A stretch of 64,000 nucleotides of DNA. Source: Plasmopara viticola. Its lineage: Eukaryota > Oomycota > Peronosporomycetes > Peronosporales > Peronosporaceae. Where the stretch lies: the NCBI GenBank assembly GCA_001695595.3, contig MBPM02000033.1:558001-622000 (forward strand), read 5' to 3'. The translations under genes and the position numbers were made by a program. The notes below the pieces were generated by a model. That model made no database searches. It saw only the letters and a list, made by a program, of their open reading frames with translations, and was not told the DNA's origin. Shown in pieces: positions 8,181 to 20,500 of the stretch (its first letter is position 1; each line of letters starts with the position of its first letter).

Positions 8181-11100
8181 AGAGGTGTGAAAAGGTGTGC
8201 ACCACAAAATTATAGCCTTGAGAACTTAGAATAGAAATGAGAAGAATAGAACTTTTAAATTATTAAGAGTTCAAGGGTCCATAATTTTCTACTTTAAAAA
8301 AAATCATGGATGTAGACTTATAGACGCAGTCGAATATCCAAAAAGACATATATCTTAAATATACAAAAATTTAAGGGTGCTCTGCACCTTTGCACTTCTT
8401 CATACAATCTTACTATCACTACGCTACATATTTTCATACAAAGCAGTTCGATTATCGCCCCCCATTTTTTTTTGCACCCTTAAGAAAATGTATATACAAC
8501 GTCAAGCCATTGATACATTACCATCTTTATCCAGAAGCTCATCAGTATGTCGTAACGAGGCAGCACGAAATAGAGGGATAGAAAAGATGTATTTCTGGTC
8601 GTACGTCATGCAAGCCCTCCAAAAGAGTCGTTATAGGAACTCTCACGCTTGATCGAGTCAATTCGTGCGGCTGGATGGCACCCAACTTCGATAAAAATAC
8701 TAGCATCTGCCATCCCATAGAAAGCATCTGTTTTGAGTGGTTCAATTAGATTTTCCATAATATCAATTACATACACCAAGTAAGTATATAGTGTATCTTG
8801 CAGGTCCTCCTTCATTTTATATAGAGGAGCAAATTATGCTTTTTCTTGTTAAAAAATGTCACTAAATTCCATCACTAGAAACGTCGTGATGTCTGGTTGA
8901 TGCTGAGAATTCTAGTATTGTTTGTTGAAATGATGAGCTCAAGAGTATTTGCTACTGTATAAGCTTTTTGATATAGAGTTCTGATAGTCATAGTCATTGT
9001 GGTGTTAGTAATAATAGACTTGAGCTTTTCAACCATTGGACAATTATCAGATATCTTTTCTCGAACCTTATATACCAAAATCGGCTTTTTAACAAGAGGC
9101 GCAATTCGATCGCCACAAGTAACTTTGAGGTATCCATTTGCACGAGCAGTGTTATGTTTTCCTACAAGGTTGGCAATGATATTTTGTGGTAAGAATTTGC
9201 CTGTACTTTCACCAGAAGATGAGATGAAAAGACTTACTTTTGTTATTGCGTTCATATATTGACAGGAATGAGCGAGATACTTCGAGAACCGATGTTACAT
9301 ATCTTCAGTTTCATTACAAGCAACATCTCTTAGAAAGTCCAAAAAGTATTGAATCATGCTATTTTCTGGATTTTGGATGATTCATGCAGGATATGGAGCA
9401 CGAATATTGAAAATAGATTGATCTTCTTCTTTATTAACTTGCAACTATTTTCTTCTAGATATGGAAGTACTCAACATCAAATTTGTAAAGCTTTTCTAAC
9501 GACAATATTTTAATCTCTTCGTCATCAGCATACTTGATGATGGCTTCTAGCGGATTGTCTCTCTCACTTTTAGTATCATTGCCTGGATTTAATTAAACAA
9601 CTTCTTGGTCAAATTACTTTTCTAGATTAAGAGACAACTTTTATGTATGTGGCGCGACATATCTACAAGTACTGTATCACCTTTGATAAGCAGATTTGGA
9701 AACTTTATGGTTGACAGTTACGACTGCTATTAATTTGATGATTTTTATCCCAAACTGGTGTAGCGTATTTCACACACCAACTCGATCCAATCATTGTTTT
9801 CTCTTCGATGACGTATAAAAATCAGTAGTTGTTTGCTGAGCGATTCTTAAACATCTCTCTGTATTCAGAAAACTAATTTATTTGTGACAGCTACCTCCTA
9901 ATAGAAACAAATTGCTTTTTCCTCAGAGCGTCTACATTTCCAAGAAGCTGTCTTAGAGTCATCATATAGCATGATGATCAATGTATTGTCATTATCATGA
10001 CTACGATTACAAACACTACAGAAACTGCATGTCTAAGAAATTACCTTTACGGATTCCGAACTATCGAATCCTTGAACAAAGTCCTGATTCTTCAATTATC
10101 AAGCACTCATTGAGTAAACTCGTCATCTCTAATACCAATAAACGGTTTAACTGTTAGTGAAATCTCAAGATATTCAAATATACTAATGAAACGTAGTTGT
10201 TGATACTTTCTAATCCATACAAATGTATCATCTCTGATACCAAAAATCCAATTTTATTACAGTAGTCAAACTTATAACCCCCAGTCATAAATAATGAACC
10301 ATTACTTTTATATACTTGAGGATCAATAATTGAATTCTTGTGAAGATATTTCAGCAAAATAAACATTTTCTCATTATCCTTAGTATCTGTTAGATTAACA
10401 AAATTCTATTGGATTCATAGTGTTATCATTCTTCTTCCACCAAATTCTTTGCATTCTTGACCACATCACTTACATGGTTAATCCTTTTGACAAAAATATT
10501 TGAATACCAATGCATAGATATTCTGGATTCTGTTCTTTATACTGGTCTAATACCGGTGTCATATGTATATACCATTTTTTCTATATCACTCTCTAAATAA
10601 ATACACAAGGTTAGTCTATTCAAGAATAATCTAAAGTTTGACAAAACTACCTAAAACCGTTATAGTATTTTTAAAAAAAGACAAAGTTCATCGAAGCGAG
10701 TGTCATTCCGGTGCATCCACAAGCAACGAAAACTACTACTACTTCTCGCACAATGTGAAAAATCACGAATAGCCTGTAACCGTGACGTGACTTGGCACGA
10801 TCGATTGGTTCAGGTATGAAAAAAGAACTTACCCTATTCCAGTGTGCCCCGATAAAAGCCTCGAAAAGCACTGAGCCATTGAGACCAAACTTGTGTCGCA
10901 AAATTGCAATACCAAAATAAGTGTGGGGCAGCTTTCAAAGCTTCACAACCATGATGGCAGGTTGAAGCTGTAGCAGTAAGATGCTAAATACGATATTCGT
11001 GAAATAAGCGCTGTGCTTGCCCCGATAAAGAAGGTCGGATTAGACTGGCACCCAGTTTGTAGTCGCGGGTCCCCATACTCGTATCAGATTTACCTAAGTC

Positions 11101-13066
11101 GAGAAAGGGGCAAAGTCGGAGAATCAAATTTTGTCAAATTCTGGCCACACCTAGCTCAGATACTTCAGAAGTGTCAAAAGTCAAGGCTTTATGTGTGGCG
11201 CAAAACTTCGGCGGTTGACTTGGCCCGATCGGATAAGGGTCTAGTGAACACAGCAGAAAGCCAACTTTGTCCACGAAACTGGCTCATAAATGCGCGCTGA
11301 AAAGCTGCTCGGATCTAGATTGGCTTAAATAACGGGAAAGGTTAGTAGCCGTAATGGATGTTGGGCACACCGTAAATAGTTGCGCCGGCCGAAAATTTCC
11401 TTGAGCAGCTAGTGATTCTACAAACCCCAGTGGCTTTGTGGCTCAGGATAGAGTTCTATCGCAGTTGCCGTAGGTACTATCAACATTGTTAAAAAGGGGC
11501 GTAATTAGCCTTTCAAGTATGAGTAAGCCTTGATAGTTTTTCACAAATTGGGTATGCCATGTAAGAAGTACAAAGTGCCAATAAGTCCCAAAAATTGTCC
11601 AGCAATGGAAACGGTGTGAGACCCCTTGGTCCGGGCCGATAGAAACTGGGGCGTAAGGAATATAATAGTCTTGTCCCCAACGCGAAATTTTATATCGAAA
11701 AGGCGAATAATTGAGTCCACTAATGATAGTAAATCAGTCGAGCTAAATGCACTTTACATAGCATGTATCTCAAAGACGAACTCAAAGAAAATTGAGTAAA
11801 GGCTCAATAAAGAGCACAAATAATGGTGGCGATAATGAATTCCCTCGACGGACCCCCGCACCTAGTCCAAATGATGTTTAATTTCGACTAATAAACATTA
11901 GGGTTGCTAGGGTACCCGGAAAGAGGGCTCGTATTCAGCGGCAGAAATGGTCCCCGAATCCATAGTACCATATCAACTGCGTCCCATACGACACTATCAA
12001 AGGCTTGTGCGAAAATCCATTGTTAGACACAGTGTTTCGTGAAGTATTAGTAGCAGATAGTAATCCTGTTCCAGACAGTGAATAGAATCTTGTTGCTAGC
12101 CGTGACCAATTACAGGAACAGCAGTTGATGTTGCTAGAAGCGTTACTTCACATAAATTAGTAGCATTCTCGCGAACTGCAATATAAACCACGCTATTACA
12201 AACGACATCTATCAAGCATGTGTCAATATTGACAAGCTGTTGTGTGACGTAGTTGAATAGATCCGCATACATTACTTATCCATTTGGAAGAGAAATATTT
12301 ACAGTTTGATAAGTAGTCACCGTCGAAACTAGAGCTTGAGATGTACTGTTATTATATAGACTACCATTTATATTAAGTCGAGAGTTGTAAAGGTACAGAC
12401 TAGGTAGAGCTATCTCCTGCTTTTTAAATTGACTGATGAACCTGCAATCTCATACTAAATGAAATATTCAATCCATTAGAAACAGAATTTTTTTGTCAAG
12501 AATGATAGTAGAAGTCAGACTGATATGATATTACATTTATCCTTTTTGAGAATAATTAACTATTTCATCTTTAAAGAGAACTTATTTGTTGTTTGACAGA
12601 TTCGGTAAATAACATCTGTCCTTTACGAGCCTTGTAATACATAATACCCCGCAATACCACCAACCGCCAGTACCTAGTAGCTATATTTTAGCAAGTATGC
12701 CTCCACTACGATTCGTTAGTCAACAAGAAAAATTGGTAGCAGTAATAGCAGTTCCTGTTACGTCTGCTGTACGAATGTGTTGAGGATTTTATAATTGACG
12801 CTGAAAATACCGCTCTTTAGAGCAGGTGTAAACTCTAAAATCAAACCAGTTACTACAGTATTGGCAGTATTAGTAGAATGATTGACAAACTCATCAACCT
12901 AGAAAAATTGCTGCTAGATTGAGGAAACTTGAGATGAGAAACATCACCGGGAGATAGATAACGATCCGCACTATTCTTAAATAAATCATCTTCGCTGCGT
13001 TTAGTTTGAGCTCTACGAAGATTTCAAAACTTTTTGTAATAATTGAAGGTAATTACCGATATACCA

Positions 13067-13291
13067 TTAATCTTGACAGCTAGATATTCGACTATGTTCC
13101 GGATTCCGGTTTTCATGCCAACTGCGAATACGATTATGGGTTGTCGCAAGAGCAGAACTAGATGTGTTACGTACTGCAACGACAGACGGCATTACTACAT
13201 ATCCGTCTTGAAGACTACCATATCCAGTAGCACCATTAAATTGCGAACGATTAATGGTAATAACTAGATTGATCGCTACTATCACCCACAA
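13067..13291 (-). pseudogene. Fragment of a possible viral structural protein
   Basis: A 74-codon minus-strand open stretch contains FNGATGYGSLQDGYVVMPSV and a following Ser/Thr-rich part. Coding-like sequence continues on both sides in other frames (roughly 12000-13400), so a longer protein has decayed. The beta-rich, small-residue composition resembles capsid or minor structural proteins, but no family is identified. Confidence 0.3.
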
Positions 13292-14039
13292 CGTGTACGA
13301 CGCATTTATCTTTACTCACATCAATAACTGGATCAGGATTCTTTGCTGAGTCTAATAAAATGAATCTCCTAATTGAGTACTATCGGACATTATCCATACA
13401 ATTATATATTTTCCTCTTCTTTGTTTTATTAACTATAAATAATATAATGAAGACCAAAATTTGATTAATTCGTCTTGATATTTTAAGCGACAAAGACTAA
13501 CAACATTTAGCAAATCAACTTAATGTCAAAATCAATGTGACTATACATTTCAAAAATATCAAAGCACCTTATCATTTGGAAGCTCTATAGTCTCACGGAG
13601 AATATCTCTTGGAATTGAATAATAGACTTGCTTTCACAATGGATACTACTATGATTCTACGTGAACTCCTGCTTCTGAAATACTCGAATTATCAAAATAG
13701 ATATCAAGGTACGTACGATGAACTCTGCGGTCTCTGGTGCTTGCTTAAATTGCATAGTCAACAATATCAGAAATCAGAGCATATGAAAAAATATTATGAT
13801 TTTAATGTCGAAGTTTCACTAAATTAAAATATCATCTATTCAGACAATTGTCATAAAAAGTATAAAATAACGATAGCTAAAGGTATATTTTATAAAACTG
13901 TGAATGAATATGCGAGTATTTGTTCTATTGTATCTACCACTCAATCATTGAGCGTTCGACGGAGCGGACATTAAAGTGAAGTTGAAGAATGAGCTACAGG
14001 TAAATGTAATGCGTGTTGTATGATAAATCATGAGTCTAA

Positions 14040-14160
14040 AAAATATGGCATTGACAAGTTTGAAATGCAATTGATCAAGCAAACCGAATAAGATGGTAAA
14101 TGTGAGTTGACGAAACTTGAAAATCATCACATCTCTATTCGTGATTGTGTCAACAAGATA
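14040..14160 (+). pseudogene. GIY-YIG-endonuclease-like remnant
   Basis: The plus strand reads KYGIDKFEMQLIKQTE and then a stop, followed at about 14104 by ELTKLENHHISIRDCVNK. The pattern YGI-x-FE-x-LIE, then E-x-x-LE-x-x-I-x-x-x-D, is typical of the C-terminal half of GIY-YIG homing-type nucleases carried by large DNA viruses, phages and introns. The catalytic N-terminal GIY and YIG motifs were not found intact upstream. Confidence 0.35.
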
Positions 14161-14500
14161 ATATTCTATAAGAAAAACTTTTATCATCGTTTGTGCGGAT
14201 CGCAAATCACTAATGGAGTTCGCTTCAAAGAAAGGCATTTTATATCAAGAACTCATCAGAAATACATAAGCAGTGCATTTTTTGTCAATGTAAAGCTATT
14301 GATATCATCAAAAATACATAATTTTGTATAAGTCAAACAAGTATAAAGGTTTCCTCGGCAATTAGTAGCTAATTATTTTTTTTGTAAGTAATATAGTAAT
14401 CGCTATAGAAATATATTATGGCAGAATTCTAGATATAAAAAAAGATCTGGTATTGAACTTGTTGACTCTAAGAAGTCTGTAGATTTAAAAGATAACAGAG

Positions 14501-17500
14501 TTGATGAGGATCAATGAAGTAGATGGAAGCTCTCAGAAAACAGATCTCACAGGAATTGAGTTATGATGAAAACTTGCAAGAGTTAAGACACACAAAAAAT
14601 TGCGTCTTTCGTAATGACCAACGAAGACAAAGTTGCGCATGCTTGAAGTTATGCTCGTGACATTATTCAAATCAGCAGTAGCTTCCATTTGCGACAGAAC
14701 TTTGCAGTGAGAAGGCAGGTAGAAAGATATGCGATCTTCCGGCGAACGAGAACGACCACGCAAGTGACGAATGAGATTAAATGCCTAATTGATTGAGAAC
14801 ATTTATTGTAACATCATATCGTCTCAATTTTTCGTGGCTTATTGGCAATACGTCGCAGTTGCAATTGCAGGTTAGACATCTTCCGTAAATTGCAAATTTA
14901 ATAATGTCGCTCGTGGCTTTCCTAAAGACAGAGCGATTATAGCAGGGGCCGGTAACGAGGAATGAGCCTTAAACAGAGTGAAGGCTTTTGCTTCTAGCAA
15001 CAAGTACTTGTCGGCACTCTTTGTATCTGCCTGCTAGAGCAATTGTCAAATAGGCATCAAGAGAGCGTCGATTGCCACATTAAAATCGAAGCTTATGGTG
15101 GTCATACATTAGGTATAAGAAACAAACGTCGTCTTGCACGAATACGCCTTCGTGTTCGATAGCGAAAATCTAAAAGCTGGTCGACTGCGAAATTAAAAAT
15201 AGAAGAACTAATAAGTGATACAACAAGGTCAAGTCTGATACTCATACTTGTCTTGCAGCAGCGCATCACTTTCTGGCTGGACTCTAATCGCAAATACAAG
15301 TTGGAGGCTCCAAATTTTATAAGACGTCTGAAGCAAGACGCATCAAAGACAAGAGCCCCAAAACAAGTTCTTTCGATCTAAGTGAACAAAAGTATTATTG
15401 TGTTTGAGATGGGCTGTGCGACGTGCCCATTTTTGAGCATGAGAAAATATTGTCATTGCAATAAATCCACTATCTCTTTCGACAACAAGTTCGACGAGAA
15501 AAAAACCTTTCTCGTTGGGCATTGCCCGGTCGATACTGATAATAACACCTTTGTTTACCACGAGGTCTTGAATTGGGTCACCCCTTGTGTAGATGTCTGA
15601 GCGAAGCTAAATCAAGAAGTCAGCGCCATCCTTCGAAGGCTATGCGCATGGCAAGAAGCCTGAAGGTAAAGGTGGCTTGCAACCGGTATGCGGATACACT
15701 TGGTCATTTCAGGTACCTCGTGCACCGCGACTTAAACAAACAACCTCCTTTAAAGCTAAGTGAGATTCGAACCAAGTTTATTCTCTCATTCAAGGCAACA
15801 AGGGTCCGAACTCGGTTTTATGAAACCGCAACTTTCTTTTGACAGCCAGATAGCAACCCGAAGCGCGTTTTGTGCAAAAGTTGCTGTTATTCATGAAACT
15901 TGCTTAAAGCTGAGGTGAGCGTGGCCTTCTTCGGTACTACTCGTCTATCGAAGGGAGGATCACTTTCATGTAGAGCACGTAGTAGAGCTGAGCCAATCCA
16001 TGGAAGCCGAAGGTGCGCAACACTCCTCTAAAAATCTTCTCCCAGAGTATGGCGCGTTCGCTTGAAGGCTCTTGCAATTCGATGTCGCGAGAAATCAGCG
16101 CTGCCAACGCCGAGTGGTCTTTAAAGTAAATAGTCTCTGAGCAAGATGCAATCATAGCGTGCGGAAGTAAAAGATTATTTTAAGCCAGTCAAGCTCATCG
16201 ACTTGTTAAGTGCACCTTTTTTTGCCTTGTGACTAAAACTGTGGCGCTACTAGACACCAAACCAGCCTTTCCGATTAGGTAAAGCGCGAATGTAATGCTT
16301 TGAGGAGATACAAAGGGCATCTTAGGGTATGTGTGAGAATAAATGCTTTATAAATAAAAAATCTTTTGAGATAAGTCAGCAATGTCCGTGATTAAATTTC
16401 TGCAGTACAAACGGAGACCCGAGCAGTCTTCGTGTATATTGATTGAATGCTAAACGCTCAGTCACGACTTAGACTTTACCAGCTCTAGTTTCCCTAAACA
16501 CTCAGTCACGACTTAGACCTTACTTCAGACGTATATTGCTGGAAGCGGTAACGTTATTTCGGTATAAATCGTCTCTTTTTCAAAATGCCAAAGGCCCAAT
16601 ACAGCAAAAATTCATCGTGCTCGATATTATCAAGCTTACACTATCGATAAGTAGTTTTTGCCTTTATAACGCCAGGGGTTTATTACTTCTGAAAACGCGC
16701 TCATGTTTTCTTTTATTTTTCTTACATTCGTCTTGGGCAAAATCGCAACCCTTGCTCAGCTGACACAATCAAGGCGATTTTTCGCAATTTACTGGGATTA
16801 CATTAGAGATATGAGAGAAATTAGCTTTTACTCACCAATTGTGTGACTCAAAAGTTGGTAATACTCTTGGGTATTGTACTTAAAGTCTATTCTGATACGT
16901 AGAATAGGTAAAGCCTGTCGAAGCGTCAACCGCATCGCTGGATGCAAACTCAATCACCAACAGACCATCGGTCCACGAATGCAGCGTACATGATGTTTGA
17001 TTCGTCCTTTACCACACATCTAGTTGTTTCGTTTGACCGCCTAAAAGCTAGCACCCGCAAATAAGCCCTTCCGTCAATTTTGTAAGTTTCAGCCTTGCGA
17101 CCATACTTCTCCCGGAATCCAAAGACTTTGATCTCTCATACGGTGCTGTCATTGAGAATGCTGTGGTCTCTGTAGTGGTGTCCTTCTTGGTGAGCGTGTA
17201 AATTTCGATGCGATAAAGCGTGTGTTACGTTATCGAGGCAGATTAAGCATTTACAATTGGGGTAATTCCCCGAGCATAAATTTCATTAAATAAGTGATCG
17301 CCGATTGGCTGCAAATGAAAGTGTTCTACAACAGCAAAACCGGTTAGAAGACAAAGCAACGTCGAAATTACGACCCAGCACTAAATGCCATAAGCCCTTT
17401 AGTGTGTCACATGGGTGACAATAAAAGTTACAGAACATGCAAAGTAATTGCTCTGTTGCCCGTTTTTTAAAAGTTGTGCAAATTAGGCTTACCGTTATAT

Positions 17501-20500
17501 CGTTCATGAACACAATCACTTCGACTGACACCAGTAGTAAAAACCATCAACTCCGTAAGCATATTAATGTATTCATGACGAAGGCGCTTGCTTTGTCTAA
17601 GTGTGAATATTTGTGAAACTTAAATTCTGCTAGAAGGTACGTTGCTTTTCAGTCTCTCTCAAACAATGGTTAAGCAGTTCCAAGATGGTTGGCATATCAA
17701 AAAAAAAGTGAATGGCATCAAGTCGTCAGAGATCAAATTTCGTGCTCGTTGGAATTAAGGCTCACTGGCTTATCCTCTACCACCAGAGGACACAGAGTCT
17801 TGTACTCTTTGACCAAGAATAATGTTAGGTACTTGTTGGGCTCAAAAATAGCTGTTTAAAATATTAGCACAAATCGCTCGTCCGGCAGTCGCTAAAGGTC
17901 AAGTGCTCCTAATCGATATTCTTCCAGTGTGCGTGTGGATTTGACTACAAGTACAACCTGAGGTGACGCATGAAGGGTAACTGCCATGTCTTGAAGAACA
18001 ACTTGCCGAGCTTTTGCCAGGAAACTTGAGCTCAAGAGGGGCTTGACACTTACCTTTCATCAGGTACGTCGCAACTTTAAACTATTAGAAATTAGTTCAA
18101 ACAATTGATACATATACTGAAGTAAGCGGACCAAACCAATAACAATCAAATGACTGTCTTTTTTAACTTTTTCTACTTCATTGATGACATCATGGGTCTG
18201 CTAATGTCCACCGTTACCAATTTTGTTTTCATCGCCGGTACCCAAATGTGGATGGTATTTCCACATCGGGGACAGATCCGAATTAGGCCGTTGCGGTTCA
18301 TATTTTGTACATCATAAGCAGGTATTGAACAACCGGATTGATGCCCTAGTCTAACGCAATCACGATGACACTTAAGAAACACATAGCTTGGCTAATGGGC
18401 GGTGTGATGCATAAACAACTTTCTGTGATCAACTTAGCAATTGCTTCTATCCCAGCATCGACTGCAGTATAGCGCGTTTTGCCCTTTTCAAGAATCTTGT
18501 GCAGGCATTTTATCTTACACTGACGCTGACGACACTTGCCAACCTTGTTGGAGTCAACTTACTCGTCTGTAGCAACCATTACGTGGGTTGCGGGCACTAA
18601 AGGCTGGAAAAGTGTACTTGCAAGTCGTATGGAGAAGGCTGTCAGCAAGAATTAAGAATTAGTGTGCAAATACAAAGAAACTTTTGGCACTTACTGCATC
18701 CGCAAAGTCTGCATCTGCCAGAACAATAAGGTAAGTATGCAGCTCACGTAAAAAGCCGTTTGATCGCGGGGTTGGCTAGCTTGCTTTAATTCCTCTCGTT
18801 GACAGATGAAACGTTTTCTAGGCTGTTTACGCTTACTGACAGTCTTCAACATAAACAAAAAAAGGATGTTTGTAATTTGGCCTAAAAAAATGACGCTTTA
18901 CAAACGATAAGTATATACATGGAGAAAAATAAATGTGAAAAAAGAATGGGGATTTATCCTCAGCTCTGCAGTTCTCGGCTAGCTTCGGCAGCTAGCACGC
19001 AGACTCGCTTAAAGTTTTACTACATTGCACTACTAAGCTGTAGAAGAGTTTCTGAATATTTCATCCGGACGCGACTAATTTTCTGGAGCAATCAAGCCGC
19101 ACGCTTTTGTTGAATTGTTACCGTGTTGTACGTCTTTGTCGTTTGAAACGACGGGTCGGGCTGGATCTACCAGACTCATTTTCTGATAAACTGGACCATC
19201 TGTCTACTCATAGCAATGTTACTGCGACCTTGCTGAATTTTATTTTGTCATTTAGCTTCGGCATCCTTGTCTGCAATGAAAATATCAAGCTTATTGACAC
19301 CACTTGTGTACGTCTGATAAATTTGCTTGCTTATAGAGTCAAAACGGTTGCCGAGTTAATTCGGCCTTGTTGGCAACAACACTTTTTGCGTTTGACAGAT
19401 TTTTATTCAGCGCGAAATTTTATTCGGCAAAGAAATGTCGCCACCTCGCCATTTAAAGGGATAAGTGGGAATATATATCGCAGCCCGCGATGATGTGTGG
19501 CCTGAGTTAAGTACAATAAGTAAGATCCTGAAAGATTCACCTATATCCTTACAAGTCCGTACGTCATGTCGAGAACCTCCTTACTACCAACGGGGCAATC
19601 CGTTCGGTAGCATTAAAAAGCCTGCAGCGAGATAAATTGCTATTTTCTATCCTCATTTTTTCGTATCAATGCACAAATAATGGCATAGTCAAAGTGTCGC
19701 AAATGTCGCTAAATGACATTGCTTCGTCCAGAAATGTCATGACTGAAGTCTGCTAAAAGTTTTTTATAAGGTCCCTTACCACTAGATCCGACAGACTCTT
19801 TTTGTGACCTTAATGGCCAGCGCTGTAGTTTTGTATTAAGCCTTCAATTTTTTCTGAGAGCGCGGCGCAAGCCACGTCGAAAAGGCATTTTTTTCCTAGT
19901 CTAGCTGAACCTCTTGACTACTTACAAGCCAGCCAATGGCGTAAACCTCCTCTACCACAAATACACATTTATTGTGTTGGCTTAGAGTGCATTGGTTGGC
20001 ATGACTTCAAAACCTAGCCTGAGGTGCCTCTAGATTCAATTAAGCTTCTCACAAGCGGCTATGGACAAACATATTGTACAAGTATGTACGGGGAAAGCCC
20101 GTAATGGTCAAACAGTTGACCTGAATCGTCGACAAAATGTTTTCTAGCTATTGTGTTATTACTAGCAACACCCATAGCATGCTAATAGACGAATGAAGCG
20201 CCGCGGGAAGTACTTTTAGCATTGGTAGTAAACATCTGCCACATCCAGTGCACTATGACCGGACATTTCTCTTAGCATGCTTCGATTACTTGCAAAAGGC
20301 AACAGCTGCGCTTTTCAGCTTGTTTAAGCACGAAGATATCGCAGCTTTCGATCAAATGAGCAGGACAAATGTATCAAATTGACTTTTACGCCATGCCAAT
20401 CATTGCCTTTTGTAAAGAAAAAGGCACTCACTCGCTCGCATTACTCTTGTAATTAGGACTATTGCCTTGTACTATAGTATTTATTCCTGGTGCGAGACTT

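Larger units (their letters stand above)
8191..14500. pseudogene. AT-rich decayed block, candidate relic of a DNA virus or virophage-like insertion
   Basis: No intact gene is found across 6.3 kb, but fragments on both strands look protein-coding and are interrupted by stops and frame changes. They are a minus-strand ORF of 126 codons (8875-9255); a Cys/His cluster of the type C-x2-C-x3-H followed by a further Cys (minus, about 9925-10020), reminiscent of zinc-binding regions of viral primases; a minus tract at 12000-13400 rich in Ser, Thr, Asn and Val like a virion structural protein; and a GIY-YIG-nuclease-like piece near 14040-14160. Base composition is clearly more AT-rich than the gene clusters. 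Known families with this content are nucleocytoplasmic large DNA viruses, virophages and polinton-like viruses. The assignment is inference only. Confidence 0.35.

Noticed and set aside
15766..15790. tRNA B-box-like sequence ggttcgaatct on the minus strand
   Set aside because: The flanking bases do not form a T-arm stem and no A box or acceptor stem is present.
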